A stretch of 8,920 nt of DNA, from positions 1 through 8,920 of the forward strand of contig JAUYGW010000001.1 of assembly GCA_030690245.1 (NCBI GenBank). The letters run 5' to 3'. Within the stretch, counting starts at the first letter, position 1; each line of letters begins with the position of its first letter. This DNA is from Gallionella sp. GTDB taxonomy: Bacteria > Pseudomonadota > Gammaproteobacteria > Burkholderiales > Gallionellaceae. The translations under genes were made by a program, and so were the position numbers. Below the pieces are notes generated by a model. The model was not told the DNA's origin. It saw nothing but the letters and a program-made list of their open reading frames with translations, and searched no databases. Below, in pieces: positions 1 through 7,181 of this stretch.

Positions 1-582
1 TATCGCATCAAGCTGCTCGGTATTACCAAGCGTACGGAAGAAGGCGTGGAGCTGCGCGTGCATCCGACCCTGATCCCGGCCAAGCGCCTGATCGCGAATG
101 TCGAAGGCGCGATGAACGCCGTGCTGGTGCAGGGCGATGCGGTCGGCTCGACGCTGTATTACGGCAAGGGCGCGGGGGCAGAACCGACCGCCAGCGCGGT
201 GATCGCCGACCTGGTCGACGTGACGCGCATGCACACCGCCGACCCGGAACACCGCGTGCCGCATCTGGCGTTCCAGCCGGACCAATTGTCCGATCTGCCG
301 ATCCTGCCGATGGACGAGGTCGCCACCAGCTACTACCTGCGCCTGCGCGTGCAGGACAAGCCGGGCGTGCTGGCCGACATCACCCGCATCCTCGCCGACG
401 AGCAGATTTCCATCGATGCGGTGATCCAGAAGGAGCCCGCCGAAGGCGAAGAGCAGACCGACCTGATCCTGCTCACCCACCAGACGCGCGAGAAGCGCAT
501 CAATGCGGCGATTGCGAAGATGGAAGCGCTGCCGGTGGTGGCGGGCAAGGTGACAAGGTTGCGGCTGGAGCAACTCGGTTGA
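1..582 (+). CDS. hom: Homoserine dehydrogenase, C-terminal part (5' end outside window)
   Basis: Frame 1 is open from the first base to the TGA at 580-582, giving 193 residues of a protein whose N-terminal NAD(P)-binding part lies upstream. Homoserine dehydrogenase reduces aspartate semialdehyde to homoserine in the cytoplasm, the branch point to threonine and methionine. Residues 1-100 carry the end of the catalytic domain, with the typical sequence around residues 38-70 (VEGAMNAV, then G-K-G-A-G-A-E-P-T-A-S-A-V). Residues about 111-190 form an ACT domain (YYLRLRVQDKPGVLADIT), the usual site of threonine feedback control in this family. thrC follows 120 bp downstream on the same strand, the common hom-thrC order of proteobacteria. 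The visible part shows no frameshift or missing motif. The identification is firm; only the start is unseen. Confidence 0.95.
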   Translation, partial: YRIKLLGITKRTEEGVELRVHPTLIPAKRLIANVEGAMNAVLVQGDAVGSTLYYGKGAGAEPTASAVIADLVDVTRMHTADPEHRVPHLAFQPDQLSDLPILPMDEVATSYYLRLRVQDKPGVLADITRILADEQISIDAVIQKEPAEGEEQTDLILLTHQTREKRINAAIAKMEALPVVAGKVTRLRLEQLG

Positions 583-605
583 CGACTTCCTTTCCCACCA
601 AAAAC

Positions 606-682
606 GTAGGATGGGTTGAGCAACGCGATACCCATCGCTTGGGATTTCAATGTTGGGTACCGCTGCGCTCCACCCAACCTAC
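606..682. repeat. Imperfect palindromic intergenic repeat between hom and thrC
   Basis: Two 31-nt arms, 606-636 and 652-682, are reverse complements at 24 of 31 positions and flank a 15-nt spacer. The arms begin GTAGGATGGGTTGAGC and end CTCCACCCAACCTAC. From memory, this wording matches a dispersed palindromic intergenic element common in many beta- and gammaproteobacterial genomes; I cannot confirm copies elsewhere in this genome. It fills almost the whole hom-thrC spacer and has no T-run, so it is not a classical terminator. Confidence 0.7.
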
Positions 683-702
683 CTGATGTTGAGGCAATAC
701 GA

Positions 703-2109
703 ATGAAATACACCAGCACTCGTGGCGGCATGGCCGCAAAACCCTTCACCGAAATCCTGCTCGGCGGTCTCGCCGATGACGGCGGGCTGGCGGTGCCCGG
801 CCATTATCCGAAACTGAGTCAGGCCGACCTTGCGGCGATGCGCGGCATGAATTACCGCGAGCTGGCGTTCGAGGTGATCAGCCGCTTCGCCACCGACATC
901 CCGGCGGACGATCTCAAAGCCATCATCGCCAGGACATACACCGCGCAGGCTTTCGGCAGCGAGGAGATCACGCCGATTAAATCATTGGAGCCCGACCTGC
1001 ATATCCTCGGCCTGTCCTACGGCCCGACGCTGGCGTTCAAGGACATCGCGATGCAGTTGCTCGGCAACCTGTTCGAGTACGCGCTGGCCAAAGATCATGC
1101 CGAGCTGAACATCCTCGGCGGAACGTCCGGGGATACGGGGTCGGCGGCGGAATACGCGATGCGCGGCAAGCGCGGCATCCGCGTGTTCATGCTGTCGCCG
1201 CTGGGCAAGATGAGCCCGTTCCAGACCGCGCAGATGTATTCGCTGCAAGATCCGAACATCTTCAACATCGCCGTCACCGCGCCGTTCGATGCCTGCCAGG
1301 ACATGGTGAAAGCGGTGTCGAACGACCTGGCCTTCAAGGAAAAATACTGCATCGGCACGGTCAACTCGATCAACTGGGCGCGGGTCGTCGCGCAGGCGGT
1401 CTACTATTTCCAGACTTATTTCGCGCTGACCAAAAACAACGATCAGCAGGTTTCCTTCGCCGTACCGTCAGGCAATTTCGGCAACGTGTGCGCCGGGCAC
1501 ATCGCGCGCCAGATGGGCTTGCCGATCGCGAAGCTGATCGTCGCGACCAACGAGAACGACGTGCTCGACGAATTCTTCAGGACCGGCGTGTACCGTCCGC
1601 GTCCGGAAACGATGCACACCAGCAGCCCGTCGATGGACATCACCAAGGCCTCAAACTTCGAGCGTTTCGTCTACGACCTGGTCGGGCGCGATGCAAAAAT
1701 TCTCAAGGGCTTGTGGCAGCAACTGGAAAAGGATGGTTATTTCGATCTCAGCCAGACACCCTATTTCGCCACGGTGCAGGAATTCGGCGTGACCTCCGGC
1801 GCCAGCAGCCACGCGAACCGCATCGCCACGATACGCCGCGTGCATCAGCAATACGGCGTGGTGATCGACCCGCATACCGCCGATGGCATGAAGGCCGGAC
1901 TGGAGCACCGCGAGGCGGGCATCCCGCTGGTATGCCTGGAAACCGCGCTGCCGGCCAAGTTCGAGGAAACCATCCGCGAGGCTTTGGGGCAGGACCCGCA
2001 ACGCCCGGCCGGCTACGAGAACATCGAAAGCCTGCCGCAACGCTTCGACACGCTGCCGCCGGATGTCGAACAGTTGAAGGCATTCATTGCGGCAAGGGTA
2101 TTAACGTGA
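703..2109 (+). CDS. thrC: Threonine synthase
   Basis: Threonine synthase converts O-phosphohomoserine to threonine using pyridoxal phosphate (PLP) in the cytoplasm. The ATG at 703 gives 468 residues, close to the usual length for the longer bacterial ThrC type. It begins MKYTSTRGG, the standard N terminus of the family, and has GAGG at 691-694 as ribosome binding site. An in-frame TTG at 616 lies inside the palindromic repeat and is rejected. K113 in PTLAFKDIAMQ is the PLP-binding lysine. The glycine-rich phosphate loop GGTSGDTGSAAEYA starts at residue 139. The C-terminal part has IDPHTADGMKAG and LETALPAKFEETI, both typical. The gene probably shares a transcript with hom upstream and ends before the terminator at 2225-2258. 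All expected motifs are present. Confidence 0.97.
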   Translation: MKYTSTRGGMAAKPFTEILLGGLADDGGLAVPGHYPKLSQADLAAMRGMNYRELAFEVISRFATDIPADDLKAIIARTYTAQAFGSEEITPIKSLEPDLHILGLSYGPTLAFKDIAMQLLGNLFEYALAKDHAELNILGGTSGDTGSAAEYAMRGKRGIRVFMLSPLGKMSPFQTAQMYSLQDPNIFNIAVTAPFDACQDMVKAVSNDLAFKEKYCIGTVNSINWARVVAQAVYYFQTYFALTKNNDQQVSFAVPSGNFGNVCAGHIARQMGLPIAKLIVATNENDVLDEFFRTGVYRPRPETMHTSSPSMDITKASNFERFVYDLVGRDAKILKGLWQQLEKDGYFDLSQTPYFATVQEFGVTSGASSHANRIATIRRVHQQYGVVIDPHTADGMKAGLEHREAGIPLVCLETALPAKFEETIREALGQDPQRPAGYENIESLPQRFDTLPPDVEQLKAFIAARVLT

Positions 2110-2131
2110 AGCTCGCGCAGCGAGGCTGCGT

Positions 2132-2169
2132 CCCTCTCTCCCGCAAGCGGGAGAGAGCTAGGAGAGAGG
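2132..2169. repeat. Purine/pyrimidine hairpin repeat after thrC
   Basis: A perfect 11-bp inverted repeat, CTCTCTCCCGC (2134-2144) and GCGGGAGAGAG (2147-2157), is separated by AA. A second purine stretch, GGAGAGAGG (2161-2169), is also a perfect complement of CCTCTCTCC (2133-2141), so the left arm has two possible partners. From memory, this resembles the dispersed CCCTCTCCCGCAAGCGGGAGAGGG-type intergenic element of many proteobacteria. A smaller inverted repeat, CTCGC/GCGAG (2112-2124), sits just upstream. Confidence 0.65.
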
Positions 2170-2171
2170 AA

Positions 2172-2222
2172 AACGGGCATGGCGGGTTTCATCATCAGAG
2201 GCGGCAATTTGCCATGCCCGTT
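2172..2222. repeat. 12-bp perfect inverted repeat in the thrC-ZIP spacer
   Basis: AACGGGCATGGC (2172-2183) and GCCATGCCCGTT (2211-2222) are exact reverse complements with a 27-nt loop. The structure lies directly upstream of the terminator hairpin. It could be a structured leader of the metal transporter gene, the 3' end of the thrC transcript, or an operator. The sequence alone does not decide. Confidence 0.55.
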
Positions 2223-2224
2223 GG

Positions 2225-2258
2225 CGTGAACCTCCATAACCGCGTTCACGGTTTTTTT
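2225..2258 (+). terminator. Rho-independent terminator after thrC, 11 nt before the ZIP gene
   Basis: CGTGAAC (2225-2231) pairs with GTTCACG (2244-2250), a 7-bp stem with a 12-nt loop, and is followed by a run of seven T at 2252-2258. A competing stem, AACCG (2238-2242) with CGGTT (2249-2253), overlaps it. It most simply ends the hom-thrC transcript, but its closeness to the ATG at 2270 places it in the leader of the next gene. Confidence 0.75.
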
Positions 2259-2269
2259 CAGTTTATTTC

Positions 2270-3028
2270 ATGACGCCCCTATTGTGGATCATCTCGGCCA
2301 GCCTGGCGGGCGGCGTGCTGAGTGTATTGTGCGCCGCGCTGTTTGCGCTGAGCGCGCGCGCGCATTGGGTTGGCTCATTGGTCAGCTATGCGATCGGGGC
2401 GCTGCTCGGCGCGGTGTTTCTCGACATTTTGCCCGAGGCGATGGAGACGGGCAGCAGCGCGGCGGCGGTGAGCGGCACGGTGCTGGCCGGAATCCTGCTG
2501 TTCTTTACGCTGGAGAAACTGCTGCTGTGGCGGCATTGCCACCACGACGATTGCGAGGTGCATGAGCACGATACGCATGGCCGCAGCGGCACGATGATCA
2601 TGGTCGGCGATACGTTCCATAATTTTGTCGACGGTGTGATTATTGCGGCGGCATTTCTTGTTGATACCCATCTTGGCATTGTCACAGCGTTGGCGATCAT
2701 CGCGCACGAGATTCCGCAGGAGGTCGGTGATTTCCTGATCCTGCTGCATTCCGGCTACAGCAAGGCTCAGGCCTTGTTCGTCAATGTGCTGTCAAGTTTG
2801 GCGATGCTGCTGGGCGGCGTATTGGCCTATTTTTTCCTGCAATTTGTGCAGAGCATTGTGCCGACCTTGCTGGCGTTGGCAGCGGCAAGCATGATTTACG
2901 TTGCCGTGGCCGACTTGATTCCCGGTTTGCATAAACGCACGCAATTGCGCGATACCGTTCAGCAAGTGGCGCTGATTGCGCTGGGAGTGGCCACCATTTT
3001 CTTGATTGGCATTTTAGTTCCTGAATAA
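2270..3028 (+). CDS. ZIP-family divalent metal transporter (inner membrane)
   Basis: The 252-residue protein has about eight hydrophobic segments and the two signature metal-site motifs of the ZIP (ZupT/GufA-like) family: HNFVDG at residues 117-122 and HEIPQE at 146-151. Between membrane segments 3 and 4 lies a His/Asp/Cys-rich loop, residues 89-103 ([15 protein letters not shown]), as expected for a metal-sensing or metal-handling loop. ZIP proteins move Zn2+ and sometimes Fe2+, Mn2+ or Cd2+ into the cytoplasm; the substrate cannot be read from the sequence. The start at 2270 gives the usual [15 protein letters not shown] opening. No Shine-Dalgarno sequence is visible: the 20 bases upstream are T-rich and include the terminator run, so initiation may be weak or controlled. 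rimO follows after 17 nt and is probably cotranscribed. Confidence 0.92.
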   Translation: MTPLLWIISASLAGGVLSVLCAALFALSARAHWVGSLVSYAIGALLGAVFLDILPEAMETGSSAAAVSGTVLAGILLFFTLEKLLLWRHCHHDDCEVHEHDTHGRSGTMIMVGDTFHNFVDGVIIAAAFLVDTHLGIVTALAIIAHEIPQEVGDFLILLHSGYSKAQALFVNVLSSLAMLLGGVLAYFFLQFVQSIVPTLLALAAASMIYVAVADLIPGLHKRTQLRDTVQQVALIALGVATIFLIGILVPE

Positions 3029-3045
3029 CCGGGGAAAGTATTGTA

Positions 3046-4362
3046 ATGAATAGTGCTATCCCAAAAGTCGGCTTTGTCTCGCTCGGTTGCCCGAAGGCGA
3101 CCGTGGATTCCGAGCATATCCTCACCCGCCTGCGCGCCGAAGGCTACCTGATTTCGGGCAGCTATCAGGACTCCGATCTGGTGATCGTGAATACCTGCGG
3201 CTTCATCGACAGCGCGGTGGAAGAATCGCTGGACGCGATCGGTGAAGCGTTAACCGAAAACGGCAAGGTGATCGTCACCGGCTGCCTCGGCGCGAAGGGC
3301 GATGTGGTGCGGCAGGCGCACCCCAAGGTGCTCGCGGTGACCGGGCCGCACGCCACCGATGAGGTGATGGCAGTCGTGCATCAGCACTTGCCCAAACCCC
3401 ATGACCCGCTCTCCGATCTGGTTCCCGCGCAGGGCATCCGCCTGACGCCGAAACATTACGCCTATGTGAAGATTTCCGAGGGCTGCAACCACAGCTGCAC
3501 CTTCTGCATCATTCCCAGCCTGCGCGGCGATCTGGTCAGCCGCCCGGTCGGCGATGTGATGCAGGAAGCACAGAGTCTGGTCAACGCGGGGGTGAAGGAA
3601 CTGCTGGTGATCTCGCAGGACACTTCTGCTTATGGCGTGGACATGAAATACCGCACCGGCTTCTGGAATGGCAGGCCGCTCAGGACGCGCCTGACCGAAC
3701 TGGCGGCAGCGCTGGGCGAGCTCGGCATATGGGTGCGGCTGCATTACGTGTACCCGTATCCGCATGTGGACGAAGTAGTTCCGCTGATGGCGCAGGGCAA
3801 GATTCTGCCGTATCTGGACATTCCGTTCCAGCACGCCAACCAGCGCATCCTCAAGCTGATGAAGCGCCCCGGCGACAGCGAGAATGTGCTGGCGCGCATC
3901 AAGCAATGGCGCGAAATATGCCCGGAGCTGACCTTGCGCAGCACTTTCATCGTCGGCTTTCCCGGCGAGACCGAAGAAGAATTCGAGGAACTGCTGGATT
4001 TCATCGAGGAGGCGCAGCTGGATCGCGTCGGCGCGTTCGCCTATTCGCCTGTGGAGGGTGCGTCGGCAAACGAATTGCCGGACCACATTCCGCCCGAAGT
4101 GCAACAGGAACGCCTCGCGCGCCTGATGCTGCTGCAGGAGGAAATCAGCGAAGCGCGTTTAAAGCGCAAGATCGGCAAGACCCTCACCGTGCTGGTGGAT
4201 GAGGTGGGCGAGGAGGGGGCGGTCGCGCGCAGCAGCGCGGATGCGCCGGAGATCGACGGCCTGGTGTATATCGAAAACGGCCAGCAGTTAAACGTGGGCG
4301 ACCTCGTCGAAGTCAGAATCACCGATTCCGATACGCACGACCTGTGGGCGGAGATAGCATAA
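3046..4362 (+). CDS. rimO: Ribosomal protein S12 methylthiotransferase RimO
   Basis: RimO is a radical-SAM enzyme with two [4Fe-4S] clusters that adds a methylthio group to the conserved aspartate of ribosomal protein S12 (Asp89 in E. coli). The 438 residues match the family length. The N-terminal MTTase domain has its three cluster cysteines at C15 (SLGCPKA), C51 (NTCGF) and C80 (TGCLG). The radical-SAM motif CxxxCxxC is C147, C151 and C154 in [22 protein letters not shown]-type RNA/protein-binding region closes the protein (about residues 375-437). The SLGCPKA and IIPSLRG wording favours RimO over the tRNA enzyme MiaB. The ATG at 3046 has GGGGAAAG at 3031-3038 as ribosome binding site. The ZIP gene ends 17 nt upstream, and the neighbour downstream is convergent. 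Confidence 0.97.
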   Translation: MNSAIPKVGFVSLGCPKATVDSEHILTRLRAEGYLISGSYQDSDLVIVNTCGFIDSAVEESLDAIGEALTENGKVIVTGCLGAKGDVVRQAHPKVLAVTGPHATDEVMAVVHQHLPKPHDPLSDLVPAQGIRLTPKHYAYVKISEGCNHSCTFCIIPSLRGDLVSRPVGDVMQEAQSLVNAGVKELLVISQDTSAYGVDMKYRTGFWNGRPLRTRLTELAAALGELGIWVRLHYVYPYPHVDEVVPLMAQGKILPYLDIPFQHANQRILKLMKRPGDSENVLARIKQWREICPELTLRSTFIVGFPGETEEEFEELLDFIEEAQLDRVGAFAYSPVEGASANELPDHIPPEVQQERLARLMLLQEEISEARLKRKIGKTLTVLVDEVGEEGAVARSSADAPEIDGLVYIENGQQLNVGDLVEVRITDSDTHDLWAEIA

Positions 4363-4379
4363 AGCCGCCTCCCTCCGGC

Positions 4380-4417
4380 CATTGAAAACCCCGGTTACCA
4401 TTGAAAAATCAGGTTAC
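4380..4417. repeat. 19-bp tandem duplication in the convergent spacer
   Basis: Units 4380-4398 and 4399-4417 follow each other without a gap and agree at 16 of 19 positions (CATTGAAAA, four variable bases, then GGTTAC). The stop codon of the minus-strand gene (TTA at 4414-4416 on the + strand) lies inside the second unit. Neither unit forms a convincing terminator. Confidence 0.6.
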
Positions 4418-4998
4418 CGCGCCTCATCCGGCTTGACGCCGGGCTGATCGGCAGGCATGCCGCCGCGCTTGCCCATGTCGCGTTTGAATTGCTCGCGCTC
4501 TTCCGGCGACATTTTTTCAAAGCGTTCGTGCATCTCCTTGCGGCGCGCTTCGCGTTCTTCCGGTGGCATACCCTCCCAGCGCTGCTTCATTTTTGTGCGC
4601 ATTTCCCGGCGCTCTTCCGGCGATATTTTATCGAAGCGTTCACGCATCTCCTTGCGGCGCTCGGCACGCTGTTCCGGCGTCATGCTCTTCCATTCCTCGC
4701 GTCTTTCGGCGCGATGTTTGGCGCGTTCTTCGGGAGGCATCTTGTCCCAGTATTCGCGCATTGCCTTGCGGCGTTCGGCGCGCTGTTCCGGGGTCAGCTT
4801 GCGCACTTCCTCGCGCATCGCCTTGCGTTCCTGGGCGCGCTGTTCGGGCGTCATGGCCTTCATGCGCTCCAGGCGCTGGAGCTGCTCCTGCATGTAGGGT
4901 GTAGTTGTCTCGGCGGGCGCGATATCTGCGGCTTGGGCATTGAGGCTGAGCGACGCGACGATGCCGGCGGCGATTAATGCTTTTAATAGGGTATTCAT
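4414..4998 (-). CDS. Secreted protein of seven 19-residue charged repeats (LTxxQ/Spy-CpxP-like wording)
   Basis: The 194-residue protein starts with a clear Sec signal peptide (MNTLLKALIAAGIVASLSLNAQA, likely cut after A23), so the mature part is periplasmic or secreted. From residue 49 to 181 it consists of seven consecutive units of exactly 19 residues, starting at M49, L68, M87, M106, I125, M144 and M163. The pattern is [MLI]-[TSP]-P-E-[EQ]-R, then a helical Arg/Glu-rich stretch ending in an aromatic (F/W) in most units. The LTPEQR wording resembles the LTxxQ motif of Spy/CpxP/ZraP periplasmic chaperones; DUF3106-type proteins are another candidate. There is no Cys after the signal peptide and few His, so a dense metal site is not obvious. 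The ATG has AAGGAG 6 nt upstream (+ strand CTCCTT, 5005-5010). The gene faces ompR across 162 bp. Function is not established. Confidence 0.85.
   Translation of the reverse strand: MNTLLKALIAAGIVASLSLNAQAADIAPAETTTPYMQEQLQRLERMKAMTPEQRAQERKAMREEVRKLTPEQRAERRKAMREYWDKMPPEERAKHRAERREEWKSMTPEQRAERRKEMRERFDKISPEERREMRTKMKQRWEGMPPEEREARRKEMHERFEKMSPEEREQFKRDMGKRGGMPADQPGVKPDEAR
4456..4854 (-). repeat. Seven 57-bp coding tandem repeats
   Basis: The segment is exactly 7 x 57 bp and encodes the seven 19-residue units of the secreted protein. Units have diverged in base sequence but recur in phase (for example CTCCTTGCGGCG at 4534-4545 and 4648-4659 on the + strand). The last unit (4456-4512) is the most degenerate and runs into a Gly-rich tail. 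Confidence 0.85.
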
Positions 4999-5092
4999 GG
5001 TTTTCTCCTTCGGGGTTCCACAGTGGGCGTGGATGCATGATGCGATTGAACCGTAAGTGAAGTGTTTCCACCAGAGGCGAAGATGTAAAAGT

Positions 5093-5121
5093 TTGTTTCA
5101 GTCTTGCGATTAAGCGATAAT
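5093..5121 (+). promoter_or_regulatory. Candidate sigma-70-type promoter for ompR-envZ
   Basis: TTGTTT (5093-5098) and GATAAT (5116-5121, 5 of 6 to the -10 consensus) are spaced by 17 bp. Transcription would start near 5128, leaving a leader of about 33 nt before the ATG at 5161. The -35 box is weak, which fits an activated or autoregulated promoter. Confidence 0.4.
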
Positions 5122-5160
5122 TTTTTCAGCTTGAAAGGCCATTCGTTCTATTATGCCGCC

Positions 5161-5880
5161 ATGACTAACCCGCAACGCATTCTCATCATCGACGACGACG
5201 CGCGCCTGCGCGAGTTGCTGCTACGCTACTTGTCCGAACAGGGCTTCGCGGCCAAGGCGGTGGCGGACGGCAGCGCGCTGGATAAGGCCTTGTCGCTGAA
5301 CCGCTACCACCTGCTGGTGCTCGACCTGATGCTGCCCGGTGAGGACGGGCTGGCGATCCTGCGGCGGCTGCGCGGCGCGGGCGAGAACGTGCCGGTGATC
5401 CTGCTTACCGCCAAGGGCGACGAGGTCGACCGCATCGTCGGGCTGGAAATGGGCGCGGACGATTACCTGCCCAAGCCGTTCAATCCGCGCGAACTGGTCG
5501 CGCGCATCAACGCGGTGCTGCGGCGCAAGGGATCGCAGCCGGTCGGCGCGCCCGATGCCGAGGAAAAAAGCATGGCCTTCGGCGATTGCGAACTGAATCT
5601 CGCCACGCGCATGCTGACCAAATCCGGCGCGCCGGTATCCCTGACCACCGGGGAATTCGCGCTGCTAAAAGCCCTGGTGACCCATCCGCGCCATCCGCTG
5701 TCGCGCGACAAGCTGATGGAGCTGGCGCGCGGCCGCGACCATGAGCCGTTTGACCGCGCGATCGACGTGCAGGTATCGCGGCTGCGCAAGCTGATCGAAG
5801 CCGATCCCGCAAAGCCGCGCTTTATCCAGACGGTGTGGGGGCATGGCTATGTGTTCGTGCCGGATGGAATCAAACCTTGA
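5161..5880 (+). CDS. ompR: Response regulator OmpR
   Basis: OmpR is the DNA-binding partner of the EnvZ histidine kinase, classically controlling outer membrane porins in response to osmolarity. Starting at the ATG at 5161 the protein has 239 residues, the same length as E. coli OmpR, and aligns with it by eye along its whole length. The receiver domain (about 5-120) has the acidic pocket D11-D12, the phosphorylation site D55 in VLDLMLPGEDG, T83 and K105 in PKPFNPREL. The winged-helix domain (about 135-235) has SREFALLKAL-like wording (GEFALLKALVTHP), PLSRDKLMELARGR, DVQVSRLRKLIE and IQTVWGHGYVFVPDG. An upstream in-frame TTG at 5104 precedes no ribosome binding site and adds non-conserved residues, so it is not chosen. 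The ATG itself has only a weak ribosome site. envZ overlaps its stop codon. Confidence 0.95.
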   Translation: MTNPQRILIIDDDARLRELLLRYLSEQGFAAKAVADGSALDKALSLNRYHLLVLDLMLPGEDGLAILRRLRGAGENVPVILLTAKGDEVDRIVGLEMGADDYLPKPFNPRELVARINAVLRRKGSQPVGAPDAEEKSMAFGDCELNLATRMLTKSGAPVSLTTGEFALLKALVTHPRHPLSRDKLMELARGRDHEPFDRAIDVQVSRLRKLIEADPAKPRFIQTVWGHGYVFVPDGIKP

Positions 5881-7181
5881 TTAACCTGCCGAGAACCCTG
5901 CTGGCGCGTTCGTTCCTGCTGATGGTCATCCTCATCGTGCTGTCGTTTGCCGCCTCCGTGGCGATCTTCCGCCATGTCGAACAGGAACCGCGCACCCGGC
6001 AGACGGCGCAACTGGTGGTGTCGGTGGTCAATCTCACGCGGGCCGCGGTGTTGTCAGCCGCCCCGGAATGGCGCAGCGCGTTGCTGTCCGAATTGGCGGA
6101 ATCCGAAGGGCTGCTCGTGCAGATGGCGGAGCCCGGCGATGCGCTGGTAGCCTTGCCCGATCACCCGCCGATATTGAGGGAGATGGCGGAGAAGGTACGC
6201 GACAGCCTGGGCGACAACACCCGCTTCGCGGCGCAGCGCAACGGCGTAGAAGCGTTGTGGGTGAGCTTCTTCATCGGCGGCGAGGAATTCTGGGTGGCGT
6301 TGCCCAGAGAGCGCATCGAACATCCGGTATCGGAGGTGTTGCTGATCTGGGGCAGCCTGGTGCTGGCATTGGCCCTGCTCGGTGCCTATTTCATCGCGCG
6401 CCAGGTGGCGCGCCCCTTGAAGCGGCTCGCACAGGCGGCGCAACAGGTCGGCCAGGGTGTAACGCCGCAGCCGTTGCCGGAACAGGGTGCAAAGGAAATC
6501 ATTGCGGTATCGCGCGCCTTCAACCAGATGTCCGCCGACCTCACCGCCGATGAGCGCGAGCGCGCGCTGGTATTGGCCGGCATCTCGCATGATTTGCGCA
6601 CCCCGCTGGCGCGCGTGCGGCTCGCTGCCGAATTGAGCACGGACGAATCGCTGCGCGAGGGACTGGTTGCCGACGTGGAGCAGATGGATGCGGTGATCCG
6701 GCAATTCCTCGATTATGCGCGCCTTGATGAAAGCGAGGCCGCTGTTTTGACCGACCTGCAAGTACTGGCACAGGAAACGGCACAGCCATTCGCGGCACAG
6801 GCCAGGCTCACGCTCGATTTGCAGCCGGTGCCGCCGCTTACGGTGCGCCCGTTGCTGTTGAAACGCGCACTTGCCAACCTGCTGGATAACGCCGTCAAAT
6901 ACGGCGGCGGTGAGATTAACCTGCAGCTCAGGCAGGATGGAAACCGGGTCGTCCTGTCGGTGGCGGATCGCGGCGCGGGCATTCCCGCCGCGCAACGCGA
7001 AGCCGCAAAACGGCCGTTCATGCGGCTGGAAAGCGCGCGCAGCGACGCGACCGGATCAGGCCTGGGCCTGGCGATAGCCGAGCGCGCCGCGTGCCTGCAT
7101 GGCGGCGAGCTTCAACTGGAAGACCGTGCCGGAGGCGGTCTGGTGGCCAGGCTGGTGCTGCCGGCAGGCTTGGCCGGGTAG
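5877..7181 (+). CDS. envZ: EnvZ-type sensor histidine kinase
   Basis: The kinase lies in the inner membrane and phosphorylates OmpR. I place the start at TTG 5877, overlapping the ompR stop as TTGA, with GGATGG at 5862-5867 as ribosome binding site; this gives 434 residues (E. coli EnvZ has 450). Membrane segment 1 is about residues 12-31, a periplasmic domain of about 120 residues follows, and membrane segment 2 is about 154-174. A HAMP linker starts with RQVARPLKRL. The H box GISHDLRTPLARVRLAAEL has the phospho-accepting H238. The ATP-binding domain shows the N box (N338 in LLDNAVKYGG), G1 (D364 in DRGAGIP) and G2 (GSGLGLAI from G393). All catalytic motifs are intact. The periplasmic domain does not look like that of enterobacterial EnvZ, so the signal may differ. 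The GTG at 5835 is possible but would overlap ompR by 46 bp. Confidence 0.93.
   Translation: MINLPRTLLARSFLLMVILIVLSFAASVAIFRHVEQEPRTRQTAQLVVSVVNLTRAAVLSAAPEWRSALLSELAESEGLLVQMAEPGDALVALPDHPPILREMAEKVRDSLGDNTRFAAQRNGVEALWVSFFIGGEEFWVALPRERIEHPVSEVLLIWGSLVLALALLGAYFIARQVARPLKRLAQAAQQVGQGVTPQPLPEQGAKEIIAVSRAFNQMSADLTADERERALVLAGISHDLRTPLARVRLAAELSTDESLREGLVADVEQMDAVIRQFLDYARLDESEAAVLTDLQVLAQETAQPFAAQARLTLDLQPVPPLTVRPLLLKRALANLLDNAVKYGGGEINLQLRQDGNRVVLSVADRGAGIPAAQREAAKRPFMRLESARSDATGSGLGLAIAERAACLHGGELQLEDRAGGGLVARLVLPAGLAG

Noticed and set aside
616..702. In-frame TTG extension of thrC
   Set aside because: It lies within the palindromic repeat, encodes residues unlike the family N terminus, and the ATG at 703 has a ribosome binding site and the standard MKYTSTRGG start.
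1488..2273. Long alternate-frame reading frame over the end of thrC
   Set aside because: Arg/Gly/Ala-rich shadow of thrC in another frame, with no recognisable domain and no ribosome binding site.
3250..4104. 284-residue minus-strand frame inside rimO
   Set aside because: Fully antisense to an intact, well-conserved gene; composition is typical of GC-rich antisense frames.
4456..4854. Possible CRISPR array (regular repeats)
   Set aside because: The period is coding, without spacers between conserved units, and the units are diverged at the DNA level.
4457..4977. Several plus-strand frames opposite the repeat protein gene
   Set aside because: They exist because the 57-bp coding repeat is a multiple of three, which keeps every frame open; the minus-strand frame has the signal peptide and ribosome binding site.
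5104..5160. TTG extension of ompR
   Set aside because: It overlaps the candidate promoter, lacks a ribosome binding site and gives residues absent from OmpR, while the ATG at 5161 gives the exact family length.
6054..6995. 313-residue minus-strand frame inside envZ
   Set aside because: Antisense shadow of the kinase gene with no recognisable domain.
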